Source: Marinobacterium zhoushanense (GTDB taxonomy: Bacteria; Pseudomonadota; Gammaproteobacteria; Pseudomonadales; Balneatricaceae). From it: a DNA stretch of 64,000 bases. The position numbers and the translations under genes are program-made. Positions 1 to 8,461 of this stretch are shown piece after piece (the stretch's first letter is position 1; each line of letters starts with the position of its first letter). The notes beneath the pieces are model-generated. The model saw only the letters and a program-made list of their open reading frames with translations. It was not told the DNA's origin and searched no databases. Location: the NCBI RefSeq assembly GCF_014641945.1, contig NZ_BMIJ01000003.1:248001-312000 (forward strand), read 5' to 3'.

Positions 1-2
1 TA

Positions 3-1814
3 GGCGCTATCTGGCACCGTCTGGTCACCCGGCAATCGGCAACTGATTTTGCCGATGCGCGGGTCGATCTGGCCGAGCTCCAGCCTCAGCTCGCCCCCTT
101 CTACCGTGGGTTGGGCGGTGCACCGGGCAAGTTGCTCGAAGCCGCCGAGCCCCGACCTTTCCGGGCACCGCGCAAACTGATCCAGCGTATAGCCGGTAGC
201 CATAGACGCCATGCGGTGAGCTGGCAGGATGAGCGCAGCCTGCGCCTGCCACCCTCCATCGCGCTGTTCCCGGAACGCGAATTGAACGAGTCGCTCTATC
301 TCTGGCTGACCGCCATGGCCGCGGTAACGCCGGTTATCCGACGCTGGTTCGGTGACAACCAGCGGGCCAGTCGGCATCTGCTGGAGGCGCGCCCGGGGTT
401 GGGTAAACGCTACCGTGAGATGGTCGAAGCGGGTCTGCTGCTGCGGCCCGGTCCGGATCAACTGCAGGACGACGCCTGGGTGCGGGAGCTGGCAATCCGG
501 CGGGCACTGCTACAGCCAGGCTCTGTCGAATCCCTGCCGCGTGCGCCCGGCGATGCCTGGCCGGTGCCGTTCTGGCTCTATCCGGCGCCCCTGCATGACC
601 TTTCGGTGGTGGCCGAAGATGACAGCAGCGAACAGCAGGGTGAGCAGCCGCCCGCGCCGCCTGAGCAGGTGGACTCCGCCCGCCGCACCGCGCGCCGTCT
701 GGACGACAGCAAGGAGACCGACGGCTTCCTGATCTTCCAGCTGGAGAGTCTGTTCAGCCGCGTGGAGCAGGTGGAGCTGGACCGCTGCCAGGAGGATAAC
801 CTGGACGATGACCTCGGTGCTGCCGAGGATCTGGACATCATCACCCTGTCGCGTCAGCGGCGCGCAGGTTCGGCCCGGGTCAAGTTCGATCTGGATCTGC
901 CCGCGCCGCAGCAGGACGAGCTGGCGCTGGGCGAGGGTATCCGCCTGCCGGAGTGGGACTACCGCCGTCAGGCATTTAAAGAGGATTTCTGCCTGTTGCA
1001 ACCGATGTTGGCCGACGATGCCGAGCCCGCCCCTCTGCCGGAGGCACTGAAGCCCGCCGCACGCACACTGCGCAACCGCTTCAGCTGCCTGCGGCCTGAG
1101 CGCAACTGGCTCAGACGGCAGCTGCAGGGCGACGAGCTCGATCTGGATGCCTGGCTGCACCTGATGACCGACGAGCAGCGAAGCACTGAGCCGGGTGCCT
1201 GCTATCGCCAGCGCCGCCCCAATCAGCGCGATCTCTCCTGCCTGCTGCTGGCGGATCTGTCGATGTCCACCGAGTGCGGCATCAACGAGCATGAGCGGGT
1301 GATCGACGTGATCCGCGACAGCGTCACCCTGTTCGCCGAGGCGCTAAGCGGTTCACGGGATCGCTTCGCGCTCTACGGTTTCTCGTCGATCAAGAACAAA
1401 CAGGTGCGCTACCACCTGCTGAAAAACTTCAACGAGCCGTACGGCGATGCTGTGCGTGGACGCCTGCAGCGGATCAAGCCCGGCTTCTATACCCGGATGG
1501 GTGCCGCCGTTCGCCAGTCGGCGGCAATTCTGGAGCAGGAGCAGAGCAGCCAGCGACTGCTGCTGATCATCTCCGACGGCAAGCCCAACGATATCGACCA
1601 CTATGAGGGGCGCTACGGCATCGAAGATACCCGTCGTGCAATCCAGCAGGCACGGGCGCTGGGGATACAGCCCTTCTGTATCACCATCGACGACGAAGGC
1701 AGCGATTACCTGCCTTATCTGTTTGGCGACAAGGGCTATGCCCTGGTCAGCGATATAAAACGTCTGCCCGAGATGCTGCCCCGTCTCTATCTGAACCTGA
1801 CCGGGGCCTGCTGA
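3..1814 (+). CDS. norD: NorD, nitric oxide reductase activation protein (5' truncated by window edge)
   Basis: This is a von Willebrand factor A protein that works with the AAA+ ATPase NorQ to activate the cytochrome c-dependent nitric oxide reductase NorCB, probably by helping insert the non-haem iron. The frame is open from base 3, so the true start lies outside the window; the first in-window start-like codon is a TTG at 111. The C-terminal 200 residues form the VWA domain: a MIDAS-type DLSMS motif follows a hydrophobic strand, and further on come TRMGAAV and LIISDGKPND, matching the other metal-site loops. The middle is acidic and Asp/Glu-rich, as usual in NorD. norQ follows 32 bases downstream, then norE and norF. 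Family assignment is strong; the metal-insertion role is family knowledge. Confidence 0.93.
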   Translation, partial: GAIWHRLVTRQSATDFADARVDLAELQPQLAPFYRGLGGAPGKLLEAAEPRPFRAPRKLIQRIAGSHRRHAVSWQDERSLRLPPSIALFPERELNESLYLWLTAMAAVTPVIRRWFGDNQRASRHLLEARPGLGKRYREMVEAGLLLRPGPDQLQDDAWVRELAIRRALLQPGSVESLPRAPGDAWPVPFWLYPAPLHDLSVVAEDDSSEQQGEQPPAPPEQVDSARRTARRLDDSKETDGFLIFQLESLFSRVEQVELDRCQEDNLDDDLGAAEDLDIITLSRQRRAGSARVKFDLDLPAPQQDELALGEGIRLPEWDYRRQAFKEDFCLLQPMLADDAEPAPLPEALKPAARTLRNRFSCLRPERNWLRRQLQGDELDLDAWLHLMTDEQRSTEPGACYRQRRPNQRDLSCLLLADLSMSTECGINEHERVIDVIRDSVTLFAEALSGSRDRFALYGFSSIKNKQVRYHLLKNFNEPYGDAVRGRLQRIKPGFYTRMGAAVRQSAAILEQEQSSQRLLLIISDGKPNDIDHYEGRYGIEDTRRAIQQARALGIQPFCITIDDEGSDYLPYLFGDKGYALVSDIKRLPEMLPRLYLNLTGAC

Positions 1815-1846
1815 GCTACCTGAATACTCCATACAAGGAGACTGAC

Positions 1847-2635
1847 ATGATCAAAAGCATCAACACCACGGCCCGCTACCTGCCGCAAGGCAACGAGGTC
1901 GATCTGTTTCACCACGCCGCGGCAAGCCAGTTGCCGGTGCTGCTGAAGGGACCAACCGGTTGCGGCAAGACCCGTTTCGTCCAGTACATGGCGGAACAGC
2001 TGAACCGGCCGCTGATCACCATCGCCTGTCATGACGACCTCACCGCCTCCGATCTGGTCGGCCGCCACCTGATCGGTGCCGAGGGCACCTACTGGCAGGA
2101 TGGTCCTCTGACCCGCGCTGTGCGCGAGGGCGCTATCTGTTACCTGGATGAAGTGGTGGAGGCGCGCAAGGACACGACTGTTGTGCTGCACCCGTTGTCG
2201 GATCACCGTCGTGAACTGCCGATTGACCGCACCGGTGAACTGCTCAAGGCGCACCACGACTTCATGCTGGTGATCTCTTACAACCCCGGTTACCAGAACC
2301 TGATGAAGGGGCTCAAACCCAGTACCCGTCAGCGCTTCGTCGGTCTCAGCTTCGACTATCCGACGCCGGAGCGAGAGGTGGTGATCCTGTGTCAGGAGGC
2401 GGGCATCGACAAACAGACCGCTACCCAACTGGTCGCGCTGGGTAACGACCTGCGTCGACTCAAGGATCAGGACCTGGAGGAGGTCGCATCCACCCGCCTG
2501 CTGATCTACACCGCGCTGATGATCTGCTCAGGTTGCTCCGTGCGCGAAGCCTGTCGTGCCTGTCTGGCAGAACCGCTCAGTGACGACAGCGAAACGCTGG
2601 CCGCCATCGACCGCCTGATCAGCTGCTACTTCTGA
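1847..2635 (+). CDS. norQ: NorQ, MoxR/CbbQ-type AAA+ ATPase for nitric oxide reductase activation
   Basis: A 262-residue AAA+ ATPase of the NirQ/NorQ/CbbQ group, the usual length for the family. The Walker A motif GPTGCGKT is near residue 35-42 and the Walker B motif CYLDEVVEA near residue 103-110; an SYNPGY segment gives the sensor region. It is thought to remodel NorCB together with the VWA partner NorD encoded just upstream. The start ATG follows an AAGGAG Shine-Dalgarno sequence. Its stop is 7 bases from the norE start, so norD-norQ-norE-norF probably form one transcript. It could be confused with CbbQ, but the norD/norE/norF neighbours decide for NorQ. Confidence 0.94.
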   Translation: MIKSINTTARYLPQGNEVDLFHHAAASQLPVLLKGPTGCGKTRFVQYMAEQLNRPLITIACHDDLTASDLVGRHLIGAEGTYWQDGPLTRAVREGAICYLDEVVEARKDTTVVLHPLSDHRRELPIDRTGELLKAHHDFMLVISYNPGYQNLMKGLKPSTRQRFVGLSFDYPTPEREVVILCQEAGIDKQTATQLVALGNDLRRLKDQDLEEVASTRLLIYTALMICSGCSVREACRACLAEPLSDDSETLAAIDRLISCYF

Positions 2636-2642
2636 GGTACAG

Positions 2643-3227
2643 ATGAACACCGCTACGCAGGGAATCGCAGTCAAACCGCAGGTGCCGGGTAGTATCGCCG
2701 TCTGGGTGCTGATCTATGCCGAGCTGAGCGAGTTCGCGCTGTTCTTTCTCGTTTATCTGGTTACCCGCGCGCACAATACAGAGCAGTTTGCAGCCGGACC
2801 CGCGCAGCTGAATATCCTCGCGGGCACCCTGAACACCCTGGTGCTGGTCAGCAGCAGCTTCTGTGTTGCCCGCGCCATGAGTGCAATCCGGCGCAATGAC
2901 CGGCAACGCTGTATCCGCTGGCTCGGCATGACCATCGCCTGCGGTGCGGCCTACTGCGGCATCAAGGGCTGGGAGTACCTGTGGAACGACGCGCAGGGGA
3001 TCCACGCCCGCAGCAACCTGTTCTTCACCCTTTACTACTACCTGACCTTCAACCACCTGCTGCATGTGCTGGTGGGAATGGTGACCCTGTCCTGGCTCAC
3101 CCTGCGTACCTGGCTGGGCAGCTATGACGCTGGGGATTACGAAGGGCTGGAGAACGGCGCCTGTTACTGGCACATGATCGATCTGGCCTGGATCATCCTG
3201 TTCCCGCTGGTCTATGTGATGGGATAG
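2643..3227 (+). CDS. norE: NorE-like cytochrome c oxidase subunit III family protein
   Basis: A 194-residue integral membrane protein with about five hydrophobic helices and the C-terminal signature WHMIDLAWIILFPLVY, typical of haem-copper oxidase subunit III proteins. NorE is shorter than true CoxC and accompanies nitric oxide reductase genes, where it improves activity or assembly of NorCB in the inner membrane. The position between norQ and norF supports NorE rather than a respiratory oxidase subunit, since no catalytic oxidase subunit is encoded nearby in the window. Start ATG is preceded by GAGGT. Confidence 0.9.
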   Translation: MNTATQGIAVKPQVPGSIAVWVLIYAELSEFALFFLVYLVTRAHNTEQFAAGPAQLNILAGTLNTLVLVSSSFCVARAMSAIRRNDRQRCIRWLGMTIACGAAYCGIKGWEYLWNDAQGIHARSNLFFTLYYYLTFNHLLHVLVGMVTLSWLTLRTWLGSYDAGDYEGLENGACYWHMIDLAWIILFPLVYVMG

Positions 3228-3232
3228 CCATA

Positions 3233-3511
3233 ATGAAGATAAGTGACGTAAACAGCTGGCGCCTGCTGATTCTGATCACCCTGGTTAGCGCACTCATCGC
3301 CGAGACCGGCGGCATCACACCGGGCCTGATCCTGCTGATCTGTATCGCGGTGATCGTGAAAGGGCAGCTGGTGATTGATGTATTGATGTCCCTGCGTGGT
3401 CGCCACCGCGCCATCCGCGCCCCTATGCTGGCGTACTTCTATGTAATGATGCCACTGCTGGCGCTGGGACTGCTGTTCCCTGAATGGTTGGAGCGGTTGA
3501 CGACGCTTTAG
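3233..3511 (+). CDS. norF: NorF-like small membrane protein (cytochrome c oxidase subunit IV family)
   Basis: A 92-residue protein with three predicted membrane helices. The segment VIVKGQLVIDVLMSLRG matches the conserved core of NorF and prokaryotic COX4-like proteins (KGxxVIDxFM). It begins 5 bases after norE ends, so the two are likely translationally coupled. In denitrifiers norEF enhance NO reductase function. It closes the nor operon: the next 300 bases carry no real gene. Confidence 0.88.
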   Translation: MKISDVNSWRLLILITLVSALIAETGGITPGLILLICIAVIVKGQLVIDVLMSLRGRHRAIRAPMLAYFYVMMPLLALGLLFPEWLERLTTL

Positions 3512-3819
3512 ACCAACCCACAGCCCCATATCCTGAACCATGGTTGTCACTGTCGCGAAATAGGGGCAAACTCCACATAAGCGTCATACAGGCAGTAGAC
3601 GCATATGCCATCGAGCAAGCATCCGAAGGGAATGAATATGGGTGTTCATCTAAACCATCCTCCGCTCGTAAACCCGTTTTCGGCTCGCACGGTTCCGTTG
3701 CGCCTGCCGTGTTTAGCCGGTATCCCGTGAGCTTTACACAATTACCTAGCAGTCATTTCGATACAAGAAAATAAGCACCTCATTGAATCGTCATGAGTAA
3801 AAATGGAGTTTGAAGAAAT
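3512..3819. other. Intergenic region between norF and the accessory islet, carrying one leader-repeat copy
   Basis: No convincing gene. The one long open frame (3484-3774) overlaps norF and crosses a hairpin, and I regard it as chance. The stretch holds a promoter-like element, a hairpin and a Shine-Dalgarno/ATG unit, described separately. The sequence becomes AT-richer from about 3720 onwards, marking the change to the accessory genes that follow. Confidence 0.6.
3544..3650 (+). repeat. Leader repeat copy 1: Pc-like promoter, hairpin, SD and ATG
   Basis: In order: TTGTCA (3544-3549), a 17-base spacer, CAAACT (3567-3572), then a 26-base block (3579-3604) containing an inverted repeat GCGTC/GACGC, then ATCCGAAGGGA (Shine-Dalgarno-like) and an ATG at 3638. 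Copy 2 at 59949-60055 has the same order and spacing; the 26-base block differs at one position. The ATG opens a 30-codon frame ending at 3730 (begins MGVHLNHPP) that I do not recognise. The layout resembles the Pc cassette promoter of integrons plus a translated leader. Confidence 0.7.
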
Positions 3820-4194
3820 ATGAAGTGTTTTATTCATCAAGAATCTGAATCCGTCGGTATATGCAAGGCATGCGGCAAGGCTCTTTGCGTCGAGTGTGCG
3901 ATGGACACAGGTAGAGGACTGTGCTGTTCAGATGCTTGCGTCAAAGAAGTTGAAGAGCAGAATCAAATTATCGATAAAAGTAAGCGGCTATACGGCATAG
4001 GGAAAAAATCTTCAGTGATGCCTACTGGTCTGATAATGCATTTCTTCTTTGGTGCGCTATTTATAGGATTTGGTTTATTTCAAAGTAATCAAACGGGGGC
4101 AGTACAGTGGTTCTTATTACTGATGGGAATAGGCTTTTTAATCGTTGGTGTTATGGGCTGGTATAGAAACCGAAACTTAAATTTAAACTGTTGA
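3820..4194 (+). CDS. B-box-like zinc-finger membrane protein
   Basis: A 124-residue protein with an N-terminal zinc-binding module and a C-terminal membrane part. Probable metal ligands are C3, H6, C15, C18, C23, C26, C35/C36 and C40, spaced like the small prokaryotic B-box-type fingers. Two hydrophobic helices follow (about residues 67-85 and 93-112) and the tail is basic. Such proteins usually sit at the inner membrane with the finger in the cytoplasm; the role is unknown. The gene is clearly AT-richer than norDQEF, which suggests recent acquisition. The start ATG is preceded by GAAG. Confidence 0.72.
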   Translation: MKCFIHQESESVGICKACGKALCVECAMDTGRGLCCSDACVKEVEEQNQIIDKSKRLYGIGKKSSVMPTGLIMHFFFGALFIGFGLFQSNQTGAVQWFLLLMGIGFLIVGVMGWYRNRNLNLNC

Positions 4195-4291
4195 CCACAG
4201 CGTAAATTGCTCAAACTATCGCCATGGTTTACTTGGACTTCACCTGCAGTTTAGGTTCGGCACATTCATTATGCGTTCCTGAGGAAAATAA

Positions 4292-4759
4292 ATGTACCAA
4301 AATAGACAAGCCCTGGCCTTGGGCTCCATCGTGTTTTTATTTATTGCCGGCGTCGTTGCACTCGTATCGGCTTTTTGGCTGTGGCCGAAATACAACGTGT
4401 ATCGCCAGGAGCTCAATGGGCAGGCTGCACTCAGGGAGGCTGAGTGGTCGAAGCAGATTTTGATCGAGGAAGCGAAGGCAAGGGAGCAGGCATCCCTGAT
4501 GCAGGCAAAGGCGAAGGTCACGCTGGCAGAAGCAGAAGGAAAAGCGATGATCGCGCGTGCCAAGGCGGAGGGGCAGGCGGATATCGAAAGGGCGAAAGCT
4601 GCAGCAGAGGCCAATCGAATCATTGGCGAGTCGCTCAAAGGGAATGAAGAGTACCTGCGCTACGTATGGATCAAGGGACTAAATGACGGCAAGGGCGAAC
4701 GGATCTATGTGCCGACCGAAGCGGGCCTTCCGATTTTGGAAGCCGGCAAGGCAAAGTAA
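4292..4759 (+). CDS. SPFH/prohibitin-tail-like membrane protein with coiled coil
   Basis: A 155-residue protein with one N-terminal membrane helix (about residues 9-31) followed by a long Ala/Glu/Lys coiled coil (about 40-115) and a short globular end (YLRYVWIKGL...). It resembles the C-terminal half of band-7/HflC-type proteins but lacks the SPFH domain itself. Similar short 'membrane protease subunit' proteins occur in phages and mobile regions. Start is the ATG after TGAGGAAAATAA. It lies 97 bases after the zinc-finger gene and 32 bases before the YidD-like gene. Function not assignable. Confidence 0.65.
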   Translation: MYQNRQALALGSIVFLFIAGVVALVSAFWLWPKYNVYRQELNGQAALREAEWSKQILIEEAKAREQASLMQAKAKVTLAEAEGKAMIARAKAEGQADIERAKAAAEANRIIGESLKGNEEYLRYVWIKGLNDGKGERIYVPTEAGLPILEAGKAK

Positions 4760-4791
4760 AGTCAATTTCCCTGCCTCGACAAGGAGTGTTC

Positions 4792-5157
4792 ATGCGAAGA
4801 GTCGCCGTTGGTCTGATCAATCTCTACCAGCGTTATATCTCACCGTACAAGGGGTTCCGCTGTGCGCATGCGGCTCTGCACAAGGGGGACTCCTGTTCCG
4901 CTGCCATCAAGAAGATTATCGAGGCTGAGGGGCTTTGCCGCGGGTTTGGTCATATCCGGCAACGACTGAATAGCTGTAAACAGGCATACCTGCAACTGGT
5001 GGAGGAGGGAGAAAAGGAGAAACGGAAGAGGAAAGATAAAGAAAAAGGGCGATGGTATGACTGTTGTGACCCGAGTGCTGCATGCGATGTCGCCCATTGC
5101 TTCCCGGCTAGGCGTTGCGTCCTGCCGGATCTGCCATGCGACTGTTCACTGTTTTAA
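4792..5157 (+). CDS. YidD-like protein with lysine-rich and cysteine-rich tail
   Basis: The first 65 residues match YidD, the membrane protein insertion efficiency factor that assists YidC (pattern LINLYQRYISPYKGFRCAHAA, then a CSAAIKKIIEAEGLCRGFGHIRQRL region). The rest is unusual: a highly charged EKEKRKRKDKEK stretch then a tail with several cysteine pairs. I start at the ATG at 4792 because AAGGAG (4781-4786) is correctly spaced from it and would overlap the GTG at 4786. A separate canonical yidD is expected beside rpmH/rnpA elsewhere in the genome, so this is probably an accessory paralogue. Confidence 0.68.
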   Translation: MRRVAVGLINLYQRYISPYKGFRCAHAALHKGDSCSAAIKKIIEAEGLCRGFGHIRQRLNSCKQAYLQLVEEGEKEKRKRKDKEKGRWYDCCDPSAACDVAHCFPARRCVLPDLPCDCSLF

Positions 5158-5160
5158 GCG

Positions 5161-5300
5161 CTGAGCCCGCAATTGGGCCTGGCCGTGGAGAGTCAGCCGC
5201 TAAGAGGGCAGCTGAACGCAGTGACGGCACCAATTCTGCCCCATCAATGTGCAATTGATGGGAAGGGCCGCGGTAATGGTGCGCCTGAGGGCACCATTCG
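5161..5300 (+). ncRNA. Candidate structured RNA or multi-hairpin leader
   Basis: Three hairpins lie within 140 bases: GCCC/GGGC (5165-5168 with 5175-5178), a perfect 9-bp stem CCCATCAAT/ATTGATGGG (5240-5248 with 5254-5262, loop GTGCA), and a perfect 8-bp stem AATGGTGC/GCACCATT (5275-5282 with 5291-5298). None is followed by a strong T-run, so they are not simple terminators. The strand is not fixed; I give + because the region is the leader of the chemosensory operon. No known riboswitch class was recognised. Confidence 0.35.
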
Positions 5301-5457
5301 ATCCGGATACATTCATGCATATCGATAAGAAATAGATATAAAACATCTGTTTATAACGCTATCGCTGTACGCCGAGTGGTCATCCATAATATTTATGTGA
5401 TTGGCATATTTCTTGTCTGCTTCCTGACAATTCTTATAAGGGGTTGCAGGAGGCATC

Positions 5458-7563
5458 GTGAAATTTATCAATGATTTAGGAAAATATCGCGCGATCGTGA
5501 TCTCGGTCGCGCTCTTTATCTTTCTTGACGCGGGTGTATTGGTCCTCAACTTTTACATCTCCAGTCAGATTGCCGATGACGCGACCAACGTAAACTTGGC
5601 AGGCCGACAACGCATGTTGTCCCAGAAGGCCACCAAGGCGTTGTTTGATTATCGCCAGGAGTATCTGAGCGGCGGCTCAGGCGAAGCTCCATTCCGTGAG
5701 ATGCTTGCGGCGGTATCGCTATTCGATAAGACCCTCCAGGCGTTCGATCAAGGAGGCGAAACACTCAACGCCAGCGGTCAACCGATCTATCTCGCGGCTG
5801 TGACAGGGGCTGAATCGCGTGCCACGGTGGCGCAGAGTCTGGAGATCTGGCAACCGATACTCAGAGACTTCCATGCACTGGAAAAATTGCACGCTGATCC
5901 CTCATCCTACGCCGTATTCCTAAATCAGCTGGTCGACAGCGCCAGAGCCAACAATCTTGGTCTGCTGAAACTGATGAACGACCTGACCAACCAGTTGGAA
6001 ACGGTTGCGCGAAACAAATCTGAAACCCTGCGCATGATTCAGGCAGCGGCCATTACCCTGGCGATACTCAACTTCTTCCTGATTCTATTTCACTTCATTG
6101 GTCAGCTGAGACGAAGCGATGCTGTGGCCGATGAGGCGCGGCGGGAGACGCAGGAGATTTTGAGCACTGTGCGTGAAGGTCTGTTGCTGCTGGACGACCA
6201 GTTGGTGATCGGCAGCCAGTACTCAGGATCGATCCCCGAGATCTTCGGTGAACAGGAGGTGGGCGGCACCTCCTTCCGGGACCTGCTGCAAAGCCTGGTA
6301 TCGGAAGGCGACATGAACACCACGGAGGAGTACATCAAGCTGTTGCTTAACCATGAGGTGAAAGAGAACCTGATCGGCTCCCTCAACCCGCTGTCGGACG
6401 TGGAGGTCAGCGTGCCGAGCCGTAGTGGTGGCTTACAGGTGAAACACCTGTCATTTCGTTTCAACCGCGCCATCGAAGCGGGGCGTATCCGTCACATTCT
6501 GGTCACGGTGCTGGATATCACCGAGACCGTACGGCTGCGCGATGAGCTGGAGCAGGCGCAGGCGCGTCAGAGTGGTGGGTTGCAGATGGGAGTGCTCAAG
6601 GAGCTTTTGAAGTTGGATCAGACTGCTTTGGCCGGTTTCCTTTCGGAGACGGAGGGCGCATTGCTGGCGATCAACGAGATTCTCAGGGAGAAGGTTGAGG
6701 ATATGTCCGGCTACCGTGACAAGGTGAACGGCAGCTACCGCATCATGCATAAGATCAAGGGCGATGCCGGTACCCTCGGCCTGCCTCATATCGTCGATGC
6801 TGCGCACAATTTCGAGGATGGACTGGAAGCGCTGCGCAACAACTCGGGTTTGAAAGGGGGGGATTTCCTGCCGCTTACCCTGTCGCTGAATGCCTTTCTC
6901 GAGCTGATCGCAGAGCTTAAGGAGATGGTTGCGTTGTTCCCGCAGCGCAAGGCGCCGGTGGCGGTAGTGGCGCCGTCGCGGTTGGAGGCGGACAAGATCG
7001 AACGGCTTGCGCGGCGTATAGCGCAGGAGCAGGGCAAGTCGGTGGAGCTGGATTTTGACTTGACAGGCCAGGAGCGCCTCTCTGCCGAACAGCTGAAACA
7101 GGTGCAGGAGTGTCTGATACAGCTGGTGCGTAACGCGGTGGTACATGGTATAGAGCCTGAGGTCGAGCGGCTGAGCGCCGGCAAAGGTGCAGTAGGGCGG
7201 ATCGCCGTCAGCCTGCGGATGGAGGAGGAGGGGGTACGGATCGGTGTGCGTGACGATGGCCGGGGTATCGACCTGAAACGTCTGCGTGACAGGGCGCTGG
7301 CCAAGGGGCTGTATAGCGAACAGGAGGTGGAGACGCTGCCGCGTACGCGCCTGCTGAGCCTGATCTTCGAGCCGGGATTCTCCACCGAGGATAGCGTCCA
7401 CGAACACGCCGGGCGCGGTGTCGGCATGGACCTGGTCCGCGCCGGTGTCAATCGGCTCAAAGGTCGCCTGCGTATCGCCAACAAGGCACGTCAGGCGTGC
7501 GAAATATCCTTCCTGATCCCCAATGAATCGCTGATGGAGCCGTCTCTGGCGGAGGTCGTATGA
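5458..7563 (+). CDS. PilJ-type sensor fused to a CheA-like histidine kinase
   Basis: A 701-residue membrane kinase. Order: helix 1 (about 13-35), a periplasmic PilJ/NarX-type sensor domain with NLAGRQRMLSQKATKAL, helix 2 (about 196-218), a PAS-like region (230-355), an HPt domain whose phosphoacceptor is His431 in HKIKGDAGTLG, and a CheA-type HATPase with N box LVRNAVVHGIEPEVER and G boxes DDGRGID and GRGVGMD. It lacks the P2 and CheW-like regulatory domains of true CheA, so it is a receptor and kinase in one chain. The GTG start has AGGAGG upstream. Its stop overlaps the next start as ATGA. Confidence 0.85.
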   Translation: MKFINDLGKYRAIVISVALFIFLDAGVLVLNFYISSQIADDATNVNLAGRQRMLSQKATKALFDYRQEYLSGGSGEAPFREMLAAVSLFDKTLQAFDQGGETLNASGQPIYLAAVTGAESRATVAQSLEIWQPILRDFHALEKLHADPSSYAVFLNQLVDSARANNLGLLKLMNDLTNQLETVARNKSETLRMIQAAAITLAILNFFLILFHFIGQLRRSDAVADEARRETQEILSTVREGLLLLDDQLVIGSQYSGSIPEIFGEQEVGGTSFRDLLQSLVSEGDMNTTEEYIKLLLNHEVKENLIGSLNPLSDVEVSVPSRSGGLQVKHLSFRFNRAIEAGRIRHILVTVLDITETVRLRDELEQAQARQSGGLQMGVLKELLKLDQTALAGFLSETEGALLAINEILREKVEDMSGYRDKVNGSYRIMHKIKGDAGTLGLPHIVDAAHNFEDGLEALRNNSGLKGGDFLPLTLSLNAFLELIAELKEMVALFPQRKAPVAVVAPSRLEADKIERLARRIAQEQGKSVELDFDLTGQERLSAEQLKQVQECLIQLVRNAVVHGIEPEVERLSAGKGAVGRIAVSLRMEEEGVRIGVRDDGRGIDLKRLRDRALAKGLYSEQEVETLPRTRLLSLIFEPGFSTEDSVHEHAGRGVGMDLVRAGVNRLKGRLRIANKARQACEISFLIPNESLMEPSLAEVV

Positions 7564-7922
7564 AACGGATGATGATTGTAGACGACTCCACTGTGATTCG
7601 GCGCCGGATCGAACGGACGCATGGCCTGGACAACTATGTGGTAGTGGGTTCGGCCAGCGATGGGCTCCAGGCAGTGGAGGTGGCACGGCAGCGAACGCCC
7701 GATCTGATCACGATCGACCTGACCATGCCCAACATGGATGGCATCGACGCCATCCCGATATTGGCAGAGGTCTGTCCGGGGGCCCGCATACTGGTGGTGT
7801 CTGCGCTGGCGGACAAGGCGACCGCCATCAGGGCGCTGAGCCGGGGCGCCCACGGCTTTCTGTGCAAACCTTTCACCGATGACGAGTTGCGCGATGCCCT
7901 GCATGAACTGGTGTCCGACTGA
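7560..7922 (+). CDS. CheY-like single-domain response regulator
   Basis: A 120-residue receiver domain with no output domain. The acidic pair is D8/D9, the phosphoacceptor is D53 in TIDLTMPNMDG, the switch Ser is near S81 and the conserved Lys is K103 in LCKPF. It overlaps the kinase gene by 4 bases (ATGA) and is followed 18 bases on by a CheX phosphatase gene. It is therefore the likely partner of the PilJ/CheA-like kinase, transmitting the signal by protein contact rather than by DNA binding. The target (flagellar motor, pilus or an enzyme) cannot be told from the sequence. Confidence 0.9.
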   Translation: MKRMMIVDDSTVIRRRIERTHGLDNYVVVGSASDGLQAVEVARQRTPDLITIDLTMPNMDGIDAIPILAEVCPGARILVVSALADKATAIRALSRGAHGFLCKPFTDDELRDALHELVSD

Positions 7923-7940
7923 CGATAAGGAGCTGTAGCC

Positions 7941-8414
7941 ATGAAATCGGAAACCTTAAGCCAGAACCTGGATCAAGAGGCGATCGAGGTCTTTATCGAC
8001 AGCCTGGCCCATTTCTACCGCCAGATCGGTGTGGATGAAGCGCAGATCGGCGTGCCCTACCTGCTGGACTCGAACAAAACGATCATCTCCGACTTTACCG
8101 GCATAATCGGCGTCTCCGGCAAGCGTAAGGGGTGCGTTTACTACACCTGTCCAAAAGCGATGCTGAGCTATATCTTGCTGGCGATGGGTGAGAAGGAAGT
8201 CAGCTCCTCCTACTTGTGCGATCTGGTAGGAGAGATCGCCAATACCATTGCGGGGAATGCTCGCAAGGCCTTCGGTTCAGACTTCATGATCTCTGTTCCG
8301 GTGGTGGTACAGGGTAAGCCTGAGCGGATTCAGTTACCGGAGTCGACGCGCAGCGTGGTGATCCCCGCCAAATGGAAGTTCTACGAATCGATTATCGTGG
8401 TTGCACTGGAGTAG
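7941..8414 (+). CDS. CheX-like CheY-P phosphatase
   Basis: A 157-residue CheX/CheC-fold protein. The catalytic signature E-x2-N is present in VGEIANTIAGNARKAFG, the conserved helix of CheX that removes phosphate from CheY. It has a good Shine-Dalgarno (AAGGAG) and closes a three-gene operon of kinase, CheY and CheX, giving a complete phosphorylation and dephosphorylation cycle. A rho-independent terminator lies about 50 bases downstream. No methylation enzymes or CheW are encoded nearby. Confidence 0.86.
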   Translation: MKSETLSQNLDQEAIEVFIDSLAHFYRQIGVDEAQIGVPYLLDSNKTIISDFTGIIGVSGKRKGCVYYTCPKAMLSYILLAMGEKEVSSSYLCDLVGEIANTIAGNARKAFGSDFMISVPVVVQGKPERIQLPESTRSVVIPAKWKFYESIIVVALE

Positions 8415-8461
8415 TGCACCTGCCGATGCATCGACACTGTCTCGACAAATATCGGTAATAA

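Noticed and set aside
3484..3774. 96-residue open frame across norF and the leader repeat
   Set aside because: It overlaps norF in another frame and crosses the hairpin and leader region; no domain and no ribosome-binding site.
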